Source of the DNA: Clostridiales bacterium
GTDB lineage: Bacteria; Bacillota; Clostridia; Saccharofermentanales; Saccharofermentanaceae
DNA: 64,000 bases
NCBI GenBank assembly: GCA_017513085.1
Contig: JAFWDK010000016.1
Location: forward strand, 1-64,000
Direction of reading: 5' to 3'
Positions within the stretch are counted from its first letter, which is position 1. Every line of letters begins with the position of its first letter. The position numbers and the translations under genes were made by a program. This document shows positions 58,123-64,000 of this stretch, piece by piece. Under the pieces are notes generated by a model that ran no database searches, was not told where the DNA came from, and saw nothing but the letters and a program-made list of their open reading frames with translations.

Positions 58123-58786
58123 GTTTATCACCTCGCTTATATGAAATCCAGTCCGGCAAAACATGAAAATTCGTGTATTTTCCGTATTCCTGAATATACT
58201 TTTTGTTAAAAGCTCCATACACCACAACATCCGTTGGTGACAGATAATCAAACATGGCTTCAAGAAATGCAGATAGATGATACTTATCCTCTTTCTTCTG
58301 ACAACAGCCATACGTTCCGATAGAAACATTACTTTTCTTCGGAATCCCTGCAAAAGATGGTGGAATATCAAAAAACATATTGGTATAAGTTCGTTCATCA
58401 CCCCAGCGAACGTTGGGAATCACATATTTCCCTTGTTGTTGCTCATAGTAACCAACAGAACGGCTAACTCCTATATTGGCCAATTGCTCCCATAACGGCA
58501 TATCACGATAAAGTGAACAGTCAGGAGTTGACATCATTTTGACCTTTGAAAGAAGTGAGTCATAGCTTTGAGGAACAGATACAAAATTCCTAAATATTGG
58601 ATCCTGTTCATAAAAAACAAGCATATCCAACGGATCAGAGATCTGCTCGATTTTCGAAAAAGGTACTGCCCTCTTTGGAATGATTATCTCTTTTGGAGCC
58701 TCTAAGACAGGAATCTCAAGAAGAGATTCAAAATACGCTGTTTCAATGAGTTTTGAATTAAACCCATCATAAAATAGACTATTCAT
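58109..58786 (-). CDS. DUF4417-family protein
   Basis: The 225-residue protein is soluble and matches DUF4417: TPDCSLYRDMPLWEQLANIGVSRSVGYYEQQQG, IPNVRWGDERTY, FDIPPSFAGIPKKSNVSIGTYGCCQ, and DVVVYGAFNKKY. The family is found in phages and mobile elements, with no known function. Highly conserved Asp, Arg, Trp and Cys residues suggest an enzyme or nucleic-acid-binding role. AGGAGGG stands 7 bases before the ATG. The gene heads a three-gene operon with EndoU and the immunity-like protein, behind a promoter overlapped by an inverted repeat (58853-58905). Lower G+C than the flanking housekeeping genes suggests acquisition. Confidence 0.82.
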   Translation of the reverse strand: MNSLFYDGFNSKLIETAYFESLLEIPVLEAPKEIIIPKRAVPFSKIEQISDPLDMLVFYEQDPIFRNFVSVPQSYDSLLSKVKMMSTPDCSLYRDMPLWEQLANIGVSRSVGYYEQQQGKYVIPNVRWGDERTYTNMFFDIPPSFAGIPKKSNVSIGTYGCCQKKEDKYHLSAFLEAMFDYLSPTDVVVYGAFNKKYIQEYGKYTNFHVLPDWISYKRGDKHGDE

Positions 58787-58852
58787 AAATAGCCCTCCTT
58801 TCTCCGATGCTTAATCGGAATGTTTATTTATTTCGAAAAACAACAAAGAAAG

Positions 58853-58905
58853 GCAAATATGATGTATAATTGTTCTGTAGGTATGTGTTATACATGCATA
58901 TTTGC
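58853..58905 (-). promoter_or_regulatory. Promoter/operator of the DUF4417-EndoU operon
   Basis: GCAAATATGATGTATAA (58853-58869) and TTATACATGCATATTTGC (58888-58905) are inverted copies, one base different in length, 18 bases apart. On the minus strand they cover a -10 box TATACA (58863-58868) and a -35 box ATAACA (58886-58891) separated by 17 bases. Each promoter element thus sits in one arm, the arrangement of a repressor operator. The GCAAAT half resembles the palindrome at the XRE promoter (59931-59952). Confidence 0.62.
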
Positions 58906-58906
58906 T

Positions 58907-58947
58907 AAACACATTGATTGTTGTTGCCGCAACAAATCAGTGTGTTT
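58907..58947 (-). terminator. Long hairpin after the ImmA gene, probable terminator
   Basis: AAACACATTGATTGTTG (58907-58923) pairs with CAACAAATCAGTGTGTTT (58930-58947) with one bulge. It lies between the XRE-ImmA pair and the DUF4417 operon. The T tract is clearer on the + strand (TGTTTTTCTTTG) than on the minus, so use as a minus-strand terminator is likely but not certain. Confidence 0.55.
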
Positions 58948-58995
58948 TTCTTTGTGATGTCAACACGATCAATTTGACCACCTCCCGATAATCGT

Positions 58996-59568
58996 TTATT
59001 GAGCACGTTGATAAACGTGATACTCTTCTGGTGCCAGAAGTTTGATAAGTGGTAGTTCATAATCAAACAACTTCGAACCATACCACTTCATCCTGTTTTT
59101 AATATTCGAAGATGCATAAGAAGCCGCAGCAGGACTGACTTTGCAGTGGATAGCAATATCGTTTGGCTCCACTATACCTTTGACAATTAAATAGGGTACA
59201 GGACACAAAAAGTATCTTGCAAAATAGTCCGCGAGATCATCCGAGTCTAAATCCTCTTCATTTTCGTTATCGACATAATGCTTTAATTCATGTGCAATCG
59301 TAAAACGCATCTCTTCTTTCGTAATTCCAAGATCGTTATAGTAAATCCTAGCTTCGCGTTCACAAGTGCCTCTAACAAAGAAACCTTTGCTTGATCTTTT
59401 GTTCAAAAGATCTACCTCATCATCTGTATATTTAGAATATGGAACAAGAGATACACCTAATTTGATACAAATCTTTTTCAACTTCAAAGGAAAAGATATA
59501 ATATCGTAGTCTATATATATTTGGATAATCTCTTTTGCTACCTCATCATATTCTGGTCCACTTCTCAT
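58996..59568 (-). CDS. ImmA/IrrE-family metallopeptidase
   Basis: The 190-residue protein has a zinc-protease motif HELKH (H93, E94, H97) and the downstream acidic helix DDLADYFARYFLCP that supplies the third ligand, both typical of ImmA/IrrE. Members cleave XRE-type repressors in response to a signal, as ImmA does to ImmR in ICEBs1. The start overlaps the XRE gene stop by 4 bases (ATGA), so the two are made together. About 90 residues after the motif, including KVSPAAASYASSNIKNRMKW, form a small helical domain. Confidence 0.9.
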   Translation of the reverse strand: MRSGPEYDEVAKEIIQIYIDYDIISFPLKLKKICIKLGVSLVPYSKYTDDEVDLLNKRSSKGFFVRGTCEREARIYYNDLGITKEEMRFTIAHELKHYVDNENEEDLDSDDLADYFARYFLCPVPYLIVKGIVEPNDIAIHCKVSPAAASYASSNIKNRMKWYGSKLFDYELPLIKLLAPEEYHVYQRAQ

Positions 59569-59882
59569 TTATTTTCTCCTTTCCCAAGAAGAAGCCGAAT
59601 AAGTTCATTCTTTTCCTCTGGAGACAATTCATTTCCTTTTCTTGCAATTGCAGTCGCAATCGCTTCAAAAGGAGTTTCACTTTTCTGATCATCTTCAAGA
59701 AAGAAATCTGGAGAAACATCAAGTGCCTTAGCAATATTAACGATAATATCCATGCGAGGGCTCTTATCTCCTGCCAGATAACGAGAAATAGAACTCTCAG
59801 TTATTCTGCTAAGAGATGCTAATTGTTTCTGATTAATTCCTTTAGATTTCATTAATGCTTTCACCTTTTCGTTCCATTCCAT
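59565..59882 (-). CDS. XRE-family (Cro/CI-like) repressor
   Basis: The 105-residue protein starts at ATG 59882 after GGAGGG; a GTG six codons earlier is less likely. Residues 5-62 are a helix-turn-helix domain (MKSKGINQKQLASLSRITESSISRYLAGDKSPRMDIIVNIAKALDVSPDFF). The short C-terminal part (about 65-105) is acidic and helical and may be the ImmA cleavage or dimerisation region. Its own promoter contains a perfect palindrome in the spacer, so autorepression is expected. It is cotranscribed with the ImmA/IrrE gene. Confidence 0.92.
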   Translation of the reverse strand: MEWNEKVKALMKSKGINQKQLASLSRITESSISRYLAGDKSPRMDIIVNIAKALDVSPDFFLEDDQKSETPFEAIATAIARKGNELSPEEKNELIRLLLGKGENK

Positions 59883-59927
59883 ACAATCCCTCCGTTGCAC
59901 AACTCATAGTTCTTCTAGGTCAACATC

Positions 59928-59970
59928 ATTATAATTGCAAATTTGCAATTATGTAATTGCTTTTGCAATT
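59928..59970 (-). promoter_or_regulatory. Promoter and double operator of the XRE-ImmA operon
   Basis: On the minus strand, -35 TTACAT (59951-59956) and -10 TATAAT (59928-59933) are separated by 17 bases that lie entirely inside a perfect 22-base palindrome at 59931-59952 (half site ATAATTGCAAA). A second palindrome, AATTGC-TTTT-GCAATT at 59955-59970, overlaps the -35 box from upstream. Two adjacent palindromes over the promoter are the expected operator layout of a Cro/CI-type repressor. The + strand neighbour larA begins at 60051, so its promoter region may also be affected. Confidence 0.8.
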
Positions 59971-60050
59971 TCTTTTTTGTTGACGTATTTCAATAATCCG
60001 CCTAAACTATGTATGCATTATTGAAAAACACTTGTAAGTGGAGGCTTCTC

Positions 60051-61301
60051 ATGGAGATTGCATTAGGTTTTGGTAAAGAAAAGATACCGGTAAATGTTCC
60101 GGATAATCAGGTTATGGCCGTACTCACGCCGAATGAAGCCGAGATCGGGCTGACAGGCAGTGACGAAGTCTACCGTTCCATGCGTGAGCCGATCGGCCTT
60201 CCGCCTCTTCGCGAAGTCGTAAAGAAAGGCGAGACCGTCGCGATCATCACCTCGGACATTACCCGTCCGATCCCGAGTTATAAAGTTCTTCCGGCTGTGC
60301 TCGACGAGCTGACTGCTGCCGGTATCGAAGACAAAGATATCACCATCGTATTCGCACTCGGTTCCCATGGCGGACACACCGAAGAGCGTATGCGTTACAT
60401 GGTCGGCGACGCCGTATATGACCGCGTCCGCTGCATCGATTCCGATGTCAATGACGCCGTACATGTCGGCACCACTTCCCGCGGCACCCCGGTCGACATC
60501 TTCCGCCCTGTCGTAGAAGCAGACCGCCGCATCTGTCTCGGCAACATCGAATATCACTACTTCGCCGGATACAGCGGAGGCTACAAGGCCATCATGCCAG
60601 GCGTCTCCACCTGGGATGCCATCCAGCACAACCACAGCGCCATGGTAGAAGAAGCGGCCTGCGCTGGCCGTCTCGAAGGCAATCCGGTCCGTGAAGATAT
60701 TGAAGAAAGCGGACGCATCCTGGGCGTCGACTATATCGTCAACGTCGTGCTCGATGCCAAGAAAGAAATCATCCGTAGCTTCGCCGGCGACCCGATCCTG
60801 GCGCACCGCGAAGGCTGCAAGTTCCTGGATTCTTTCTACAAAGTCAGCATCCCGGAAAAGGCCGACATCGTTGTCGTTTCCGCGGGCGGTTTCCCGAAGG
60901 ATATCAATATGTATCAGGCGCAAAAAGCACTGGACAATGCGAAGCATGCGGTCAAGGAGGGCGGTATCATCGTCTGGATCGCGTCCTGTAAGGAAGGTCT
61001 GGGCGAGCATCACTTTGAGCAGTGGCTCACCGGTCACGAGAAGAGTTCCGATATGATCACGCATATCAAGACTGACTTCGTCCTCGGCGGACACAAGGCT
61101 GCAGCTATCGCGATGGTACTGGAAAAGGCCCGTATCTTCTTTGTTTCCGACCTCGAACACGACTTCGTCAAGCGAGTCTTCTTAGAGCCGTATTCCGACA
61201 TTCAGACCGCAATCGATGCCGCGATTGAAGCTAAAGGAAAAGATGCCAAGATCGTCGTAATGCCTTATGGCGGATCGACACTTCCGAAGGTTGCCGAGTA
61301 A
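60051..61301 (+). CDS. larA: LarA-family (nickel-pincer nucleotide) racemase
   Basis: The 416-residue protein starts at ATG 60051 after GTGGAGG; a longer frame from 60009 is rejected. It is full-length LarA-like: ITSDITRPIPSYKVLP, ALGSHGGHTEERMRYMVG with candidate His106/His109, and YHYFAGYSGGYKAIMPG with H169 and K179, equivalent to the catalytic His and cofactor-bearing Lys184 of lactate racemase. The enzyme interconverts D- and L-2-hydroxyacids using the NPN cofactor; LarA homologues have varied substrates, and no larBCE genes are in the window, so lactate specificity is not proven. It appears monocistronic. Confidence 0.86.
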   Translation: MEIALGFGKEKIPVNVPDNQVMAVLTPNEAEIGLTGSDEVYRSMREPIGLPPLREVVKKGETVAIITSDITRPIPSYKVLPAVLDELTAAGIEDKDITIVFALGSHGGHTEERMRYMVGDAVYDRVRCIDSDVNDAVHVGTTSRGTPVDIFRPVVEADRRICLGNIEYHYFAGYSGGYKAIMPGVSTWDAIQHNHSAMVEEAACAGRLEGNPVREDIEESGRILGVDYIVNVVLDAKKEIIRSFAGDPILAHREGCKFLDSFYKVSIPEKADIVVVSAGGFPKDINMYQAQKALDNAKHAVKEGGIIVWIASCKEGLGEHHFEQWLTGHEKSSDMITHIKTDFVLGGHKAAAIAMVLEKARIFFVSDLEHDFVKRVFLEPYSDIQTAIDAAIEAKGKDAKIVVMPYGGSTLPKVAE

Positions 61302-61340
61302 AATACCGCATCCATTGATCAGGTAAAACAACAATTAACG

Positions 61341-61377
61341 AAAGAGGACGTCTGTTAGAAGGCGTCCTCTTTTTCTT
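61341..61377. terminator. Bidirectional terminator between larA and the phosphodiesterase gene
   Basis: AAAGAGGACG (61341-61350) pairs perfectly with CGTCCTCTTT (61363-61372), followed on the + strand by TTCTTTATAC. The converging gene ends at 61377. Confidence 0.85.
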
Positions 61378-61865
61378 TATACTAGTTTCAGTTTTACGTC
61401 TACCGACTCGTCATCGCCGATGGTCAATATCGCGTAGCCGCCGCGCCTCAGTGCGCCTCCGTTAATAAACCGGATCCCCTCTTCCGTCTCGTCCACGGCA
61501 CAGTGAGTATGCCCGTACACCACGATGTCGCAGTGCTTTTCGCGCGCGGTAACGGCAAGGAGCGAATAGCTCGGGCCATGAAAAAGATGCCCATGCGTAA
61601 GGAATACCCGATGTGTTTCCGAGATCGGGAAAGCCAGGACCGGTGGCAATTGCGAAGCGGTATGAGTATAAATATCGCAGTTTCCGCAAACCATATACAA
61701 TTCAAATTTATGGTTTTCTTTGCGTATCACATCCTCGACCTCATGCGTCTCCATCTGAAGATCGCCGGCAATGATAACGCCATCCAGCGGAGATTCCTGC
61801 ATGACCACATAGCGTAGGTTTTCTTCCCGTCCGTGTATATCCGAACAAATCAGATATTTCTTCAT
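61377..61865 (-). CDS. YfcE/MJ0936-type metallophosphoesterase
   Basis: The 162-residue protein starts at ATG 61865 after GAGGTG. It shows the calcineurin-like metal motifs in order: SDIHG (D9, H11), AGDLQ, GNCD, THGH and YGHTHCA. This matches YfcE-type manganese-dependent phosphodiesterases acting on cyclic or bis-phosphodiester substrates. It lies 10 bases after the radical-SAM/SPASM gene on the same strand and is probably cotranscribed with it and the small lipoprotein, though a functional link is not evident. Confidence 0.9.
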   Translation of the reverse strand: MKKYLICSDIHGREENLRYVVMQESPLDGVIIAGDLQMETHEVEDVIRKENHKFELYMVCGNCDIYTHTASQLPPVLAFPISETHRVFLTHGHLFHGPSYSLLAVTAREKHCDIVVYGHTHCAVDETEEGIRFINGGALRRGGYAILTIGDDESVDVKLKLV

Positions 61866-61875
61866 AGGATACACC

Positions 61876-62970
61876 TCACTCCTTATACATACGCTCCATA
61901 AATCGCGGATTCTCAGCTGAAAGAAGGTTTTGAGCCGCCTGATCCGCAAGTTCGATAGTCAACTTCTCATATTCACACTGCAACGCGGAAACCAAAGACA
62001 TTGAACCTGTATGTCCATGATTCGCGCAGGCACACATATGGCGGCAACGCGGGCGAAGCACGCACTCCGAGCAGTTTTTTTCTTCGATACGCTGCGATTC
62101 CAAAGAAGAAAGCTTCTTCTCATCAATGCCTGTTTCCAGGTCACCGACCAGGAAATCATCCCTACCGATAAAATGCGTGCACGGATAAAACTTTCCGTCC
62201 ACATCCACCATCATCTTATGTCCGCCGAAATGGCAAAGGCGGTTATCCGCGTCTCTTCCACGGATATAATTTCTGATCTTGTTTTCGAAAGGAAGAAACC
62301 GGAAAATATCATCTCCCCGATTCCATTTCTCATATAGTTTCTCCACTTTTTCCAGTTCCCGCCTAAGGACAGAAAACCTCTCCTCGGTCCAATCAACACG
62401 TTCTCCATGAGCCGGAACCAGGCTTACCGAGCGCACACCCTTTTCCCTGAAGAAGCAAATAGAATCCGCAATCTTATCCGCATGATCCGGATGCACCGTC
62501 ATCATAATGATCGTTTCCGGGAAAACACGGAGCAACATCTCCAGTTTTCTGTCGACCACTTCGGAAGTAGTCCTTCCGCCACGGTCAACACGAGAAAGAT
62601 CCTGCGCCAATCCATCGTGTGAAAGTGCCAGCAGGATATGATTCTTCTTGGCAAAAGCAAGAAACTCTTCGTCCAGCAAGAGTCCATTGGTCGTGATCTC
62701 GAAGGTGACTTTCATACCGGAGATCGTTCGTGTTTTCTGCTGTGCGTACTGAACCAGAAACTCGATCTCTTTCCGGGCCAGAAGCGGTTCTCCTCCATAA
62801 AAGGATATCTGCGCGCTTCCTGTCAACAAGTTATCGATGGCCCGCATCGCTGTTTCTATTGGCATATACTTGTCCTCATGTTTCTGAAGACAATACCTGC
62901 AATCAAAATTACACTGGTGAGTCATCACCAGTGTAAGTCTTTGCATCTTCATAGATCCTTGATCCTTCAT
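61876..62970 (-). CDS. Radical SAM/SPASM peptide-maturase-like enzyme
   Basis: The 364-residue protein starts at ATG 62970 behind AAAAGGAAA; a longer frame to 63030 would overlap the upstream gene. It has the radical-SAM motif CNFDCRYC (C20, C24, C27), the SAM-binding FYGGEPLL, and a complete SPASM region with auxiliary-cluster cysteines: CHFGGHKMMVDVDGKFYPC, then CSECVLRPRCRHMC (C-x2-C-x5-C-x3-C) and a last Cys in LQCEYEKL. SPASM enzymes with this layout install thioether or carbon-carbon links in ribosomal peptides or proteins. The gene 31 bases upstream encodes a small lipoprotein ending in a Cys-rich acidic tail, a plausible substrate. No RRE domain, protease or ABC exporter is linked. 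Confidence 0.86.
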   Translation of the reverse strand: MKDQGSMKMQRLTLVMTHQCNFDCRYCLQKHEDKYMPIETAMRAIDNLLTGSAQISFYGGEPLLARKEIEFLVQYAQQKTRTISGMKVTFEITTNGLLLDEEFLAFAKKNHILLALSHDGLAQDLSRVDRGGRTTSEVVDRKLEMLLRVFPETIIMMTVHPDHADKIADSICFFREKGVRSVSLVPAHGERVDWTEERFSVLRRELEKVEKLYEKWNRGDDIFRFLPFENKIRNYIRGRDADNRLCHFGGHKMMVDVDGKFYPCTHFIGRDDFLVGDLETGIDEKKLSSLESQRIEEKNCSECVLRPRCRHMCACANHGHTGSMSLVSALQCEYEKLTIELADQAAQNLLSAENPRFMERMYKE

Positions 62971-63001
62971 TCGTATTTCCTTTTCCGTACCTGCAGACAG
63001 C

Positions 63002-63403
63002 TTATGAATCTGTCGTATCGTCTGACTCACATGTCTCGCAAGGAATTTCGCCTTCGATCATGCAATCGTCTGACGGTTCGGTCTCGATCGTTTCTTCGCC
63101 CATCAAGACTTCTGTTTCATCTGTCGGCTCAGTCGTAATTTGAACAACATCGCCATCAATCACCATTTCTGTTGTTTCAAAACCGCCGAAATCCAATCCG
63201 TTCGCCATTCCACCCAAAAATCCCTTTGTTCTGCCGTTTCCTTCCGAAGTTTTGTCACCACATCCCGTAGCCAGTGACATGGTCGCTGCCAGAGCAGTAA
63301 CGGCAGCAATCTTTGTTACCGCTGACACCTTGGAAAAATGCTTGACCTGTTCCAATGTCGGATATCCGGGATTCACATTGTTTTTGATCGGCGACTGTTT
63401 CAT
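63002..63403 (-). CDS. Small lipoprotein with acidic Cys-containing tail, candidate radical-SAM substrate
   Basis: The 133-residue protein has a long leader: a polar segment with NPGYPTLEQVKHFSK, then a hydrophobic stretch and lipobox ending at about C48 (SLATGC). After a Gly-rich patch (GFLGGMANGLDFGGF) comes an acidic Thr/Glu region, and the protein ends with cysteines in DDCMIEGE and PCETCESDD. The N-terminal extension before the hydrophobic stretch is longer than in normal lipoprotein signals and could serve as a leader for a modifying enzyme. It is 31 bases upstream of the SPASM maturase in the same direction. Modification is inferred only from this pairing. A TATAAT-like box near 63502-63512 on the minus strand may be its promoter. 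Confidence 0.7.
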   Translation of the reverse strand: MKQSPIKNNVNPGYPTLEQVKHFSKVSAVTKIAAVTALAATMSLATGCGDKTSEGNGRTKGFLGGMANGLDFGGFETTEMVIDGDVVQITTEPTDETEVLMGEETIETEPSDDCMIEGEIPCETCESDDTTDS

Positions 63404-63572
63404 ATTCTTGTCCTCCTGATTTCTCTTTCATATATTAGACGAGAAAAAAGAGTGTTTTGTTGCAAAAAAAGTAAAAAGGATCCAAACTTTTCTTTTGTAA
63501 TATTATAACGCCAAAGCACTTCAGAATAAACTGCCTGTTCTTTTCAGGGAAAGGCCGGAAGGATACCCGGGC

Positions 63573-64000
63573 TCAGTGTTTCGATTTTATCTGTATCGCC
63601 GTACCGGCGCCGATCAGTGCCGCCCATATGAAAAAGGACACCCAGACATTTTCGCACCCTTGCTTCACAACCGGATCCAGGAAGGACGGGAGTTTCTCCC
63701 ACGAATACAGAAGTCCTGCCGTCGTCACGAAAGCATCGCGGATAATGTCCGCGCCGATTACGGCAGTGATCACTTTAATGGCCGGCTCCTGAAGTATGCA
63801 GATCAGAATGCCCACCAGGATACCGATCACCGCAGCGATCAGGCAGATCGCTAAGAATTTCTCCCACTCGGTATTGCCCGGAATATAGGACATCAAAGAC
63901 GAGATCTGTTTATCCGAGATCAGACTCTGACTGGCTTCCGAAGCCTCTGTCAGTTTCGCCACGGAGTTCGGGGAAAAGGTAATGAAAAGATTCAAGTTTG
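63573..64000 (-). CDS. Membrane protein, partial at window edge
   Basis: The frame is open to the last base of the window, so the N-terminus may lie outside; a TTG at 63995 could start a 140-residue protein but has no visible ribosome site. It has three membrane helices (about 48-66, 73-95 and 115-133) and polar loops with ISDKQISSLMSYIPGNTEWEKF. Its two Gly-rich helices (AVIGILVGILIC, AALIGAGTAI) are reminiscent of small channel-like proteins, but I assign no family. It is on the same strand as the lipoprotein-SPASM unit, 169 bases upstream. Confidence 0.6.
   Translation of the reverse strand, partial: NLNLFITFSPNSVAKLTEASEASQSLISDKQISSLMSYIPGNTEWEKFLAICLIAAVIGILVGILICILQEPAIKVITAVIGADIIRDAFVTTAGLLYSWEKLPSFLDPVVKQGCENVWVSFFIWAALIGAGTAIQIKSKH

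Noticed and set aside
58123..58401. N-terminal extension of the EndoU frame
   Set aside because: It overlaps DUF4417 in another frame and has no export signal; the start at 58122 has a good ribosome site and matches the family's N-terminus.
57220..60050. Whether the islet is an integrated prophage or ICE
   Set aside because: No integrase, structural, replication or conjugation gene and no flanking att-like direct repeats were seen, so only a small accessory cassette is claimed.

Overview
The window looks like a contig from a Gram-positive anaerobe of the Bacillota, class Clostridia. The evidence is a consensus sigma-A promoter and strong AGGAGG-type ribosome binding sites, many lipoproteins with a lipobox followed by a Ser/Thr/Glu-rich linker, a Na+-translocating decarboxylase, an NfnAB-type transhydrogenase, two radical-SAM enzymes, and a heterodimeric ABC exporter. 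Family-level placement cannot be settled from the sequence alone. No IS element, CRISPR array or rRNA was seen. The first 118 bases are not native: a GC-rich dxr (ispC) fragment is joined to the contig through 11 bases identical to the end of the Illumina adapter.

Layout. 119-2.9 kb: truncated acidic protein, tRNA-Val(CAC), an OhrR-like MarR regulator coupled to a radical-SAM protein, and a membrane protein. 2.9-8.4 kb: a c-di-GMP EAL protein with a dead GGDEF domain, two dissimilar G3E (CobW-like) GTPases including a His-rich metallochaperone, and a lipoprotein. 8.5-13.5 kb: VTC-domain protein, DUF4956 membrane protein, Gly-rich surface beta-helix protein, and an OmpR-type two-component system. 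13.5-18.5 kb: two large paralogous lipoproteins of unknown function. 18.7-22.1 kb: Na+-pumping carboxylate decarboxylase operon (alpha, gamma/delta, biotin carrier, beta), with its promoter inside an inverted repeat that also looks like the terminator of the upstream heterodimeric ABC exporter (22.3-25.9 kb). 26-29.9 kb: a small Cys4 protein, an AraC regulator, a candidate small RNA, and an ABC-LytTR-DUF3021 module. 30-35.7 kb: a TIM-barrel/acyl-CoA synthetase fusion, a second GGDEF-EAL protein (intact), and a HAD phosphatase. 35.7-43.4 kb: a carbohydrate-type ABC importer without ATPase, in one operon with a HlyD-like adaptor and a MacB-like protein. 43.5-46.1 kb: ABC-2 exporter. 46.3-57.2 kb: NfnAB, an S37 peptidase lipoprotein, a 2-hydroxyacid dehydrogenase, a COG2426 membrane protein, a lipoprotein plus large solute-binding protein, and a CPA2 antiporter.

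57.2-60.0 kb is an AT-rich accessory islet: an autoregulated XRE repressor with an ImmA/IrrE protease, and a separate overlapping operon DUF4417 - stand-alone EndoU RNase toxin - probable immunity protein, each with a palindromic promoter/operator. This is the most interesting system in the window. 60.0-64.0 kb: LarA-family protein, YfcE-type phosphodiesterase, a radical-SAM/SPASM maturase directly downstream of a Cys-containing lipoprotein that may be its substrate, and a partial membrane protein at the edge.
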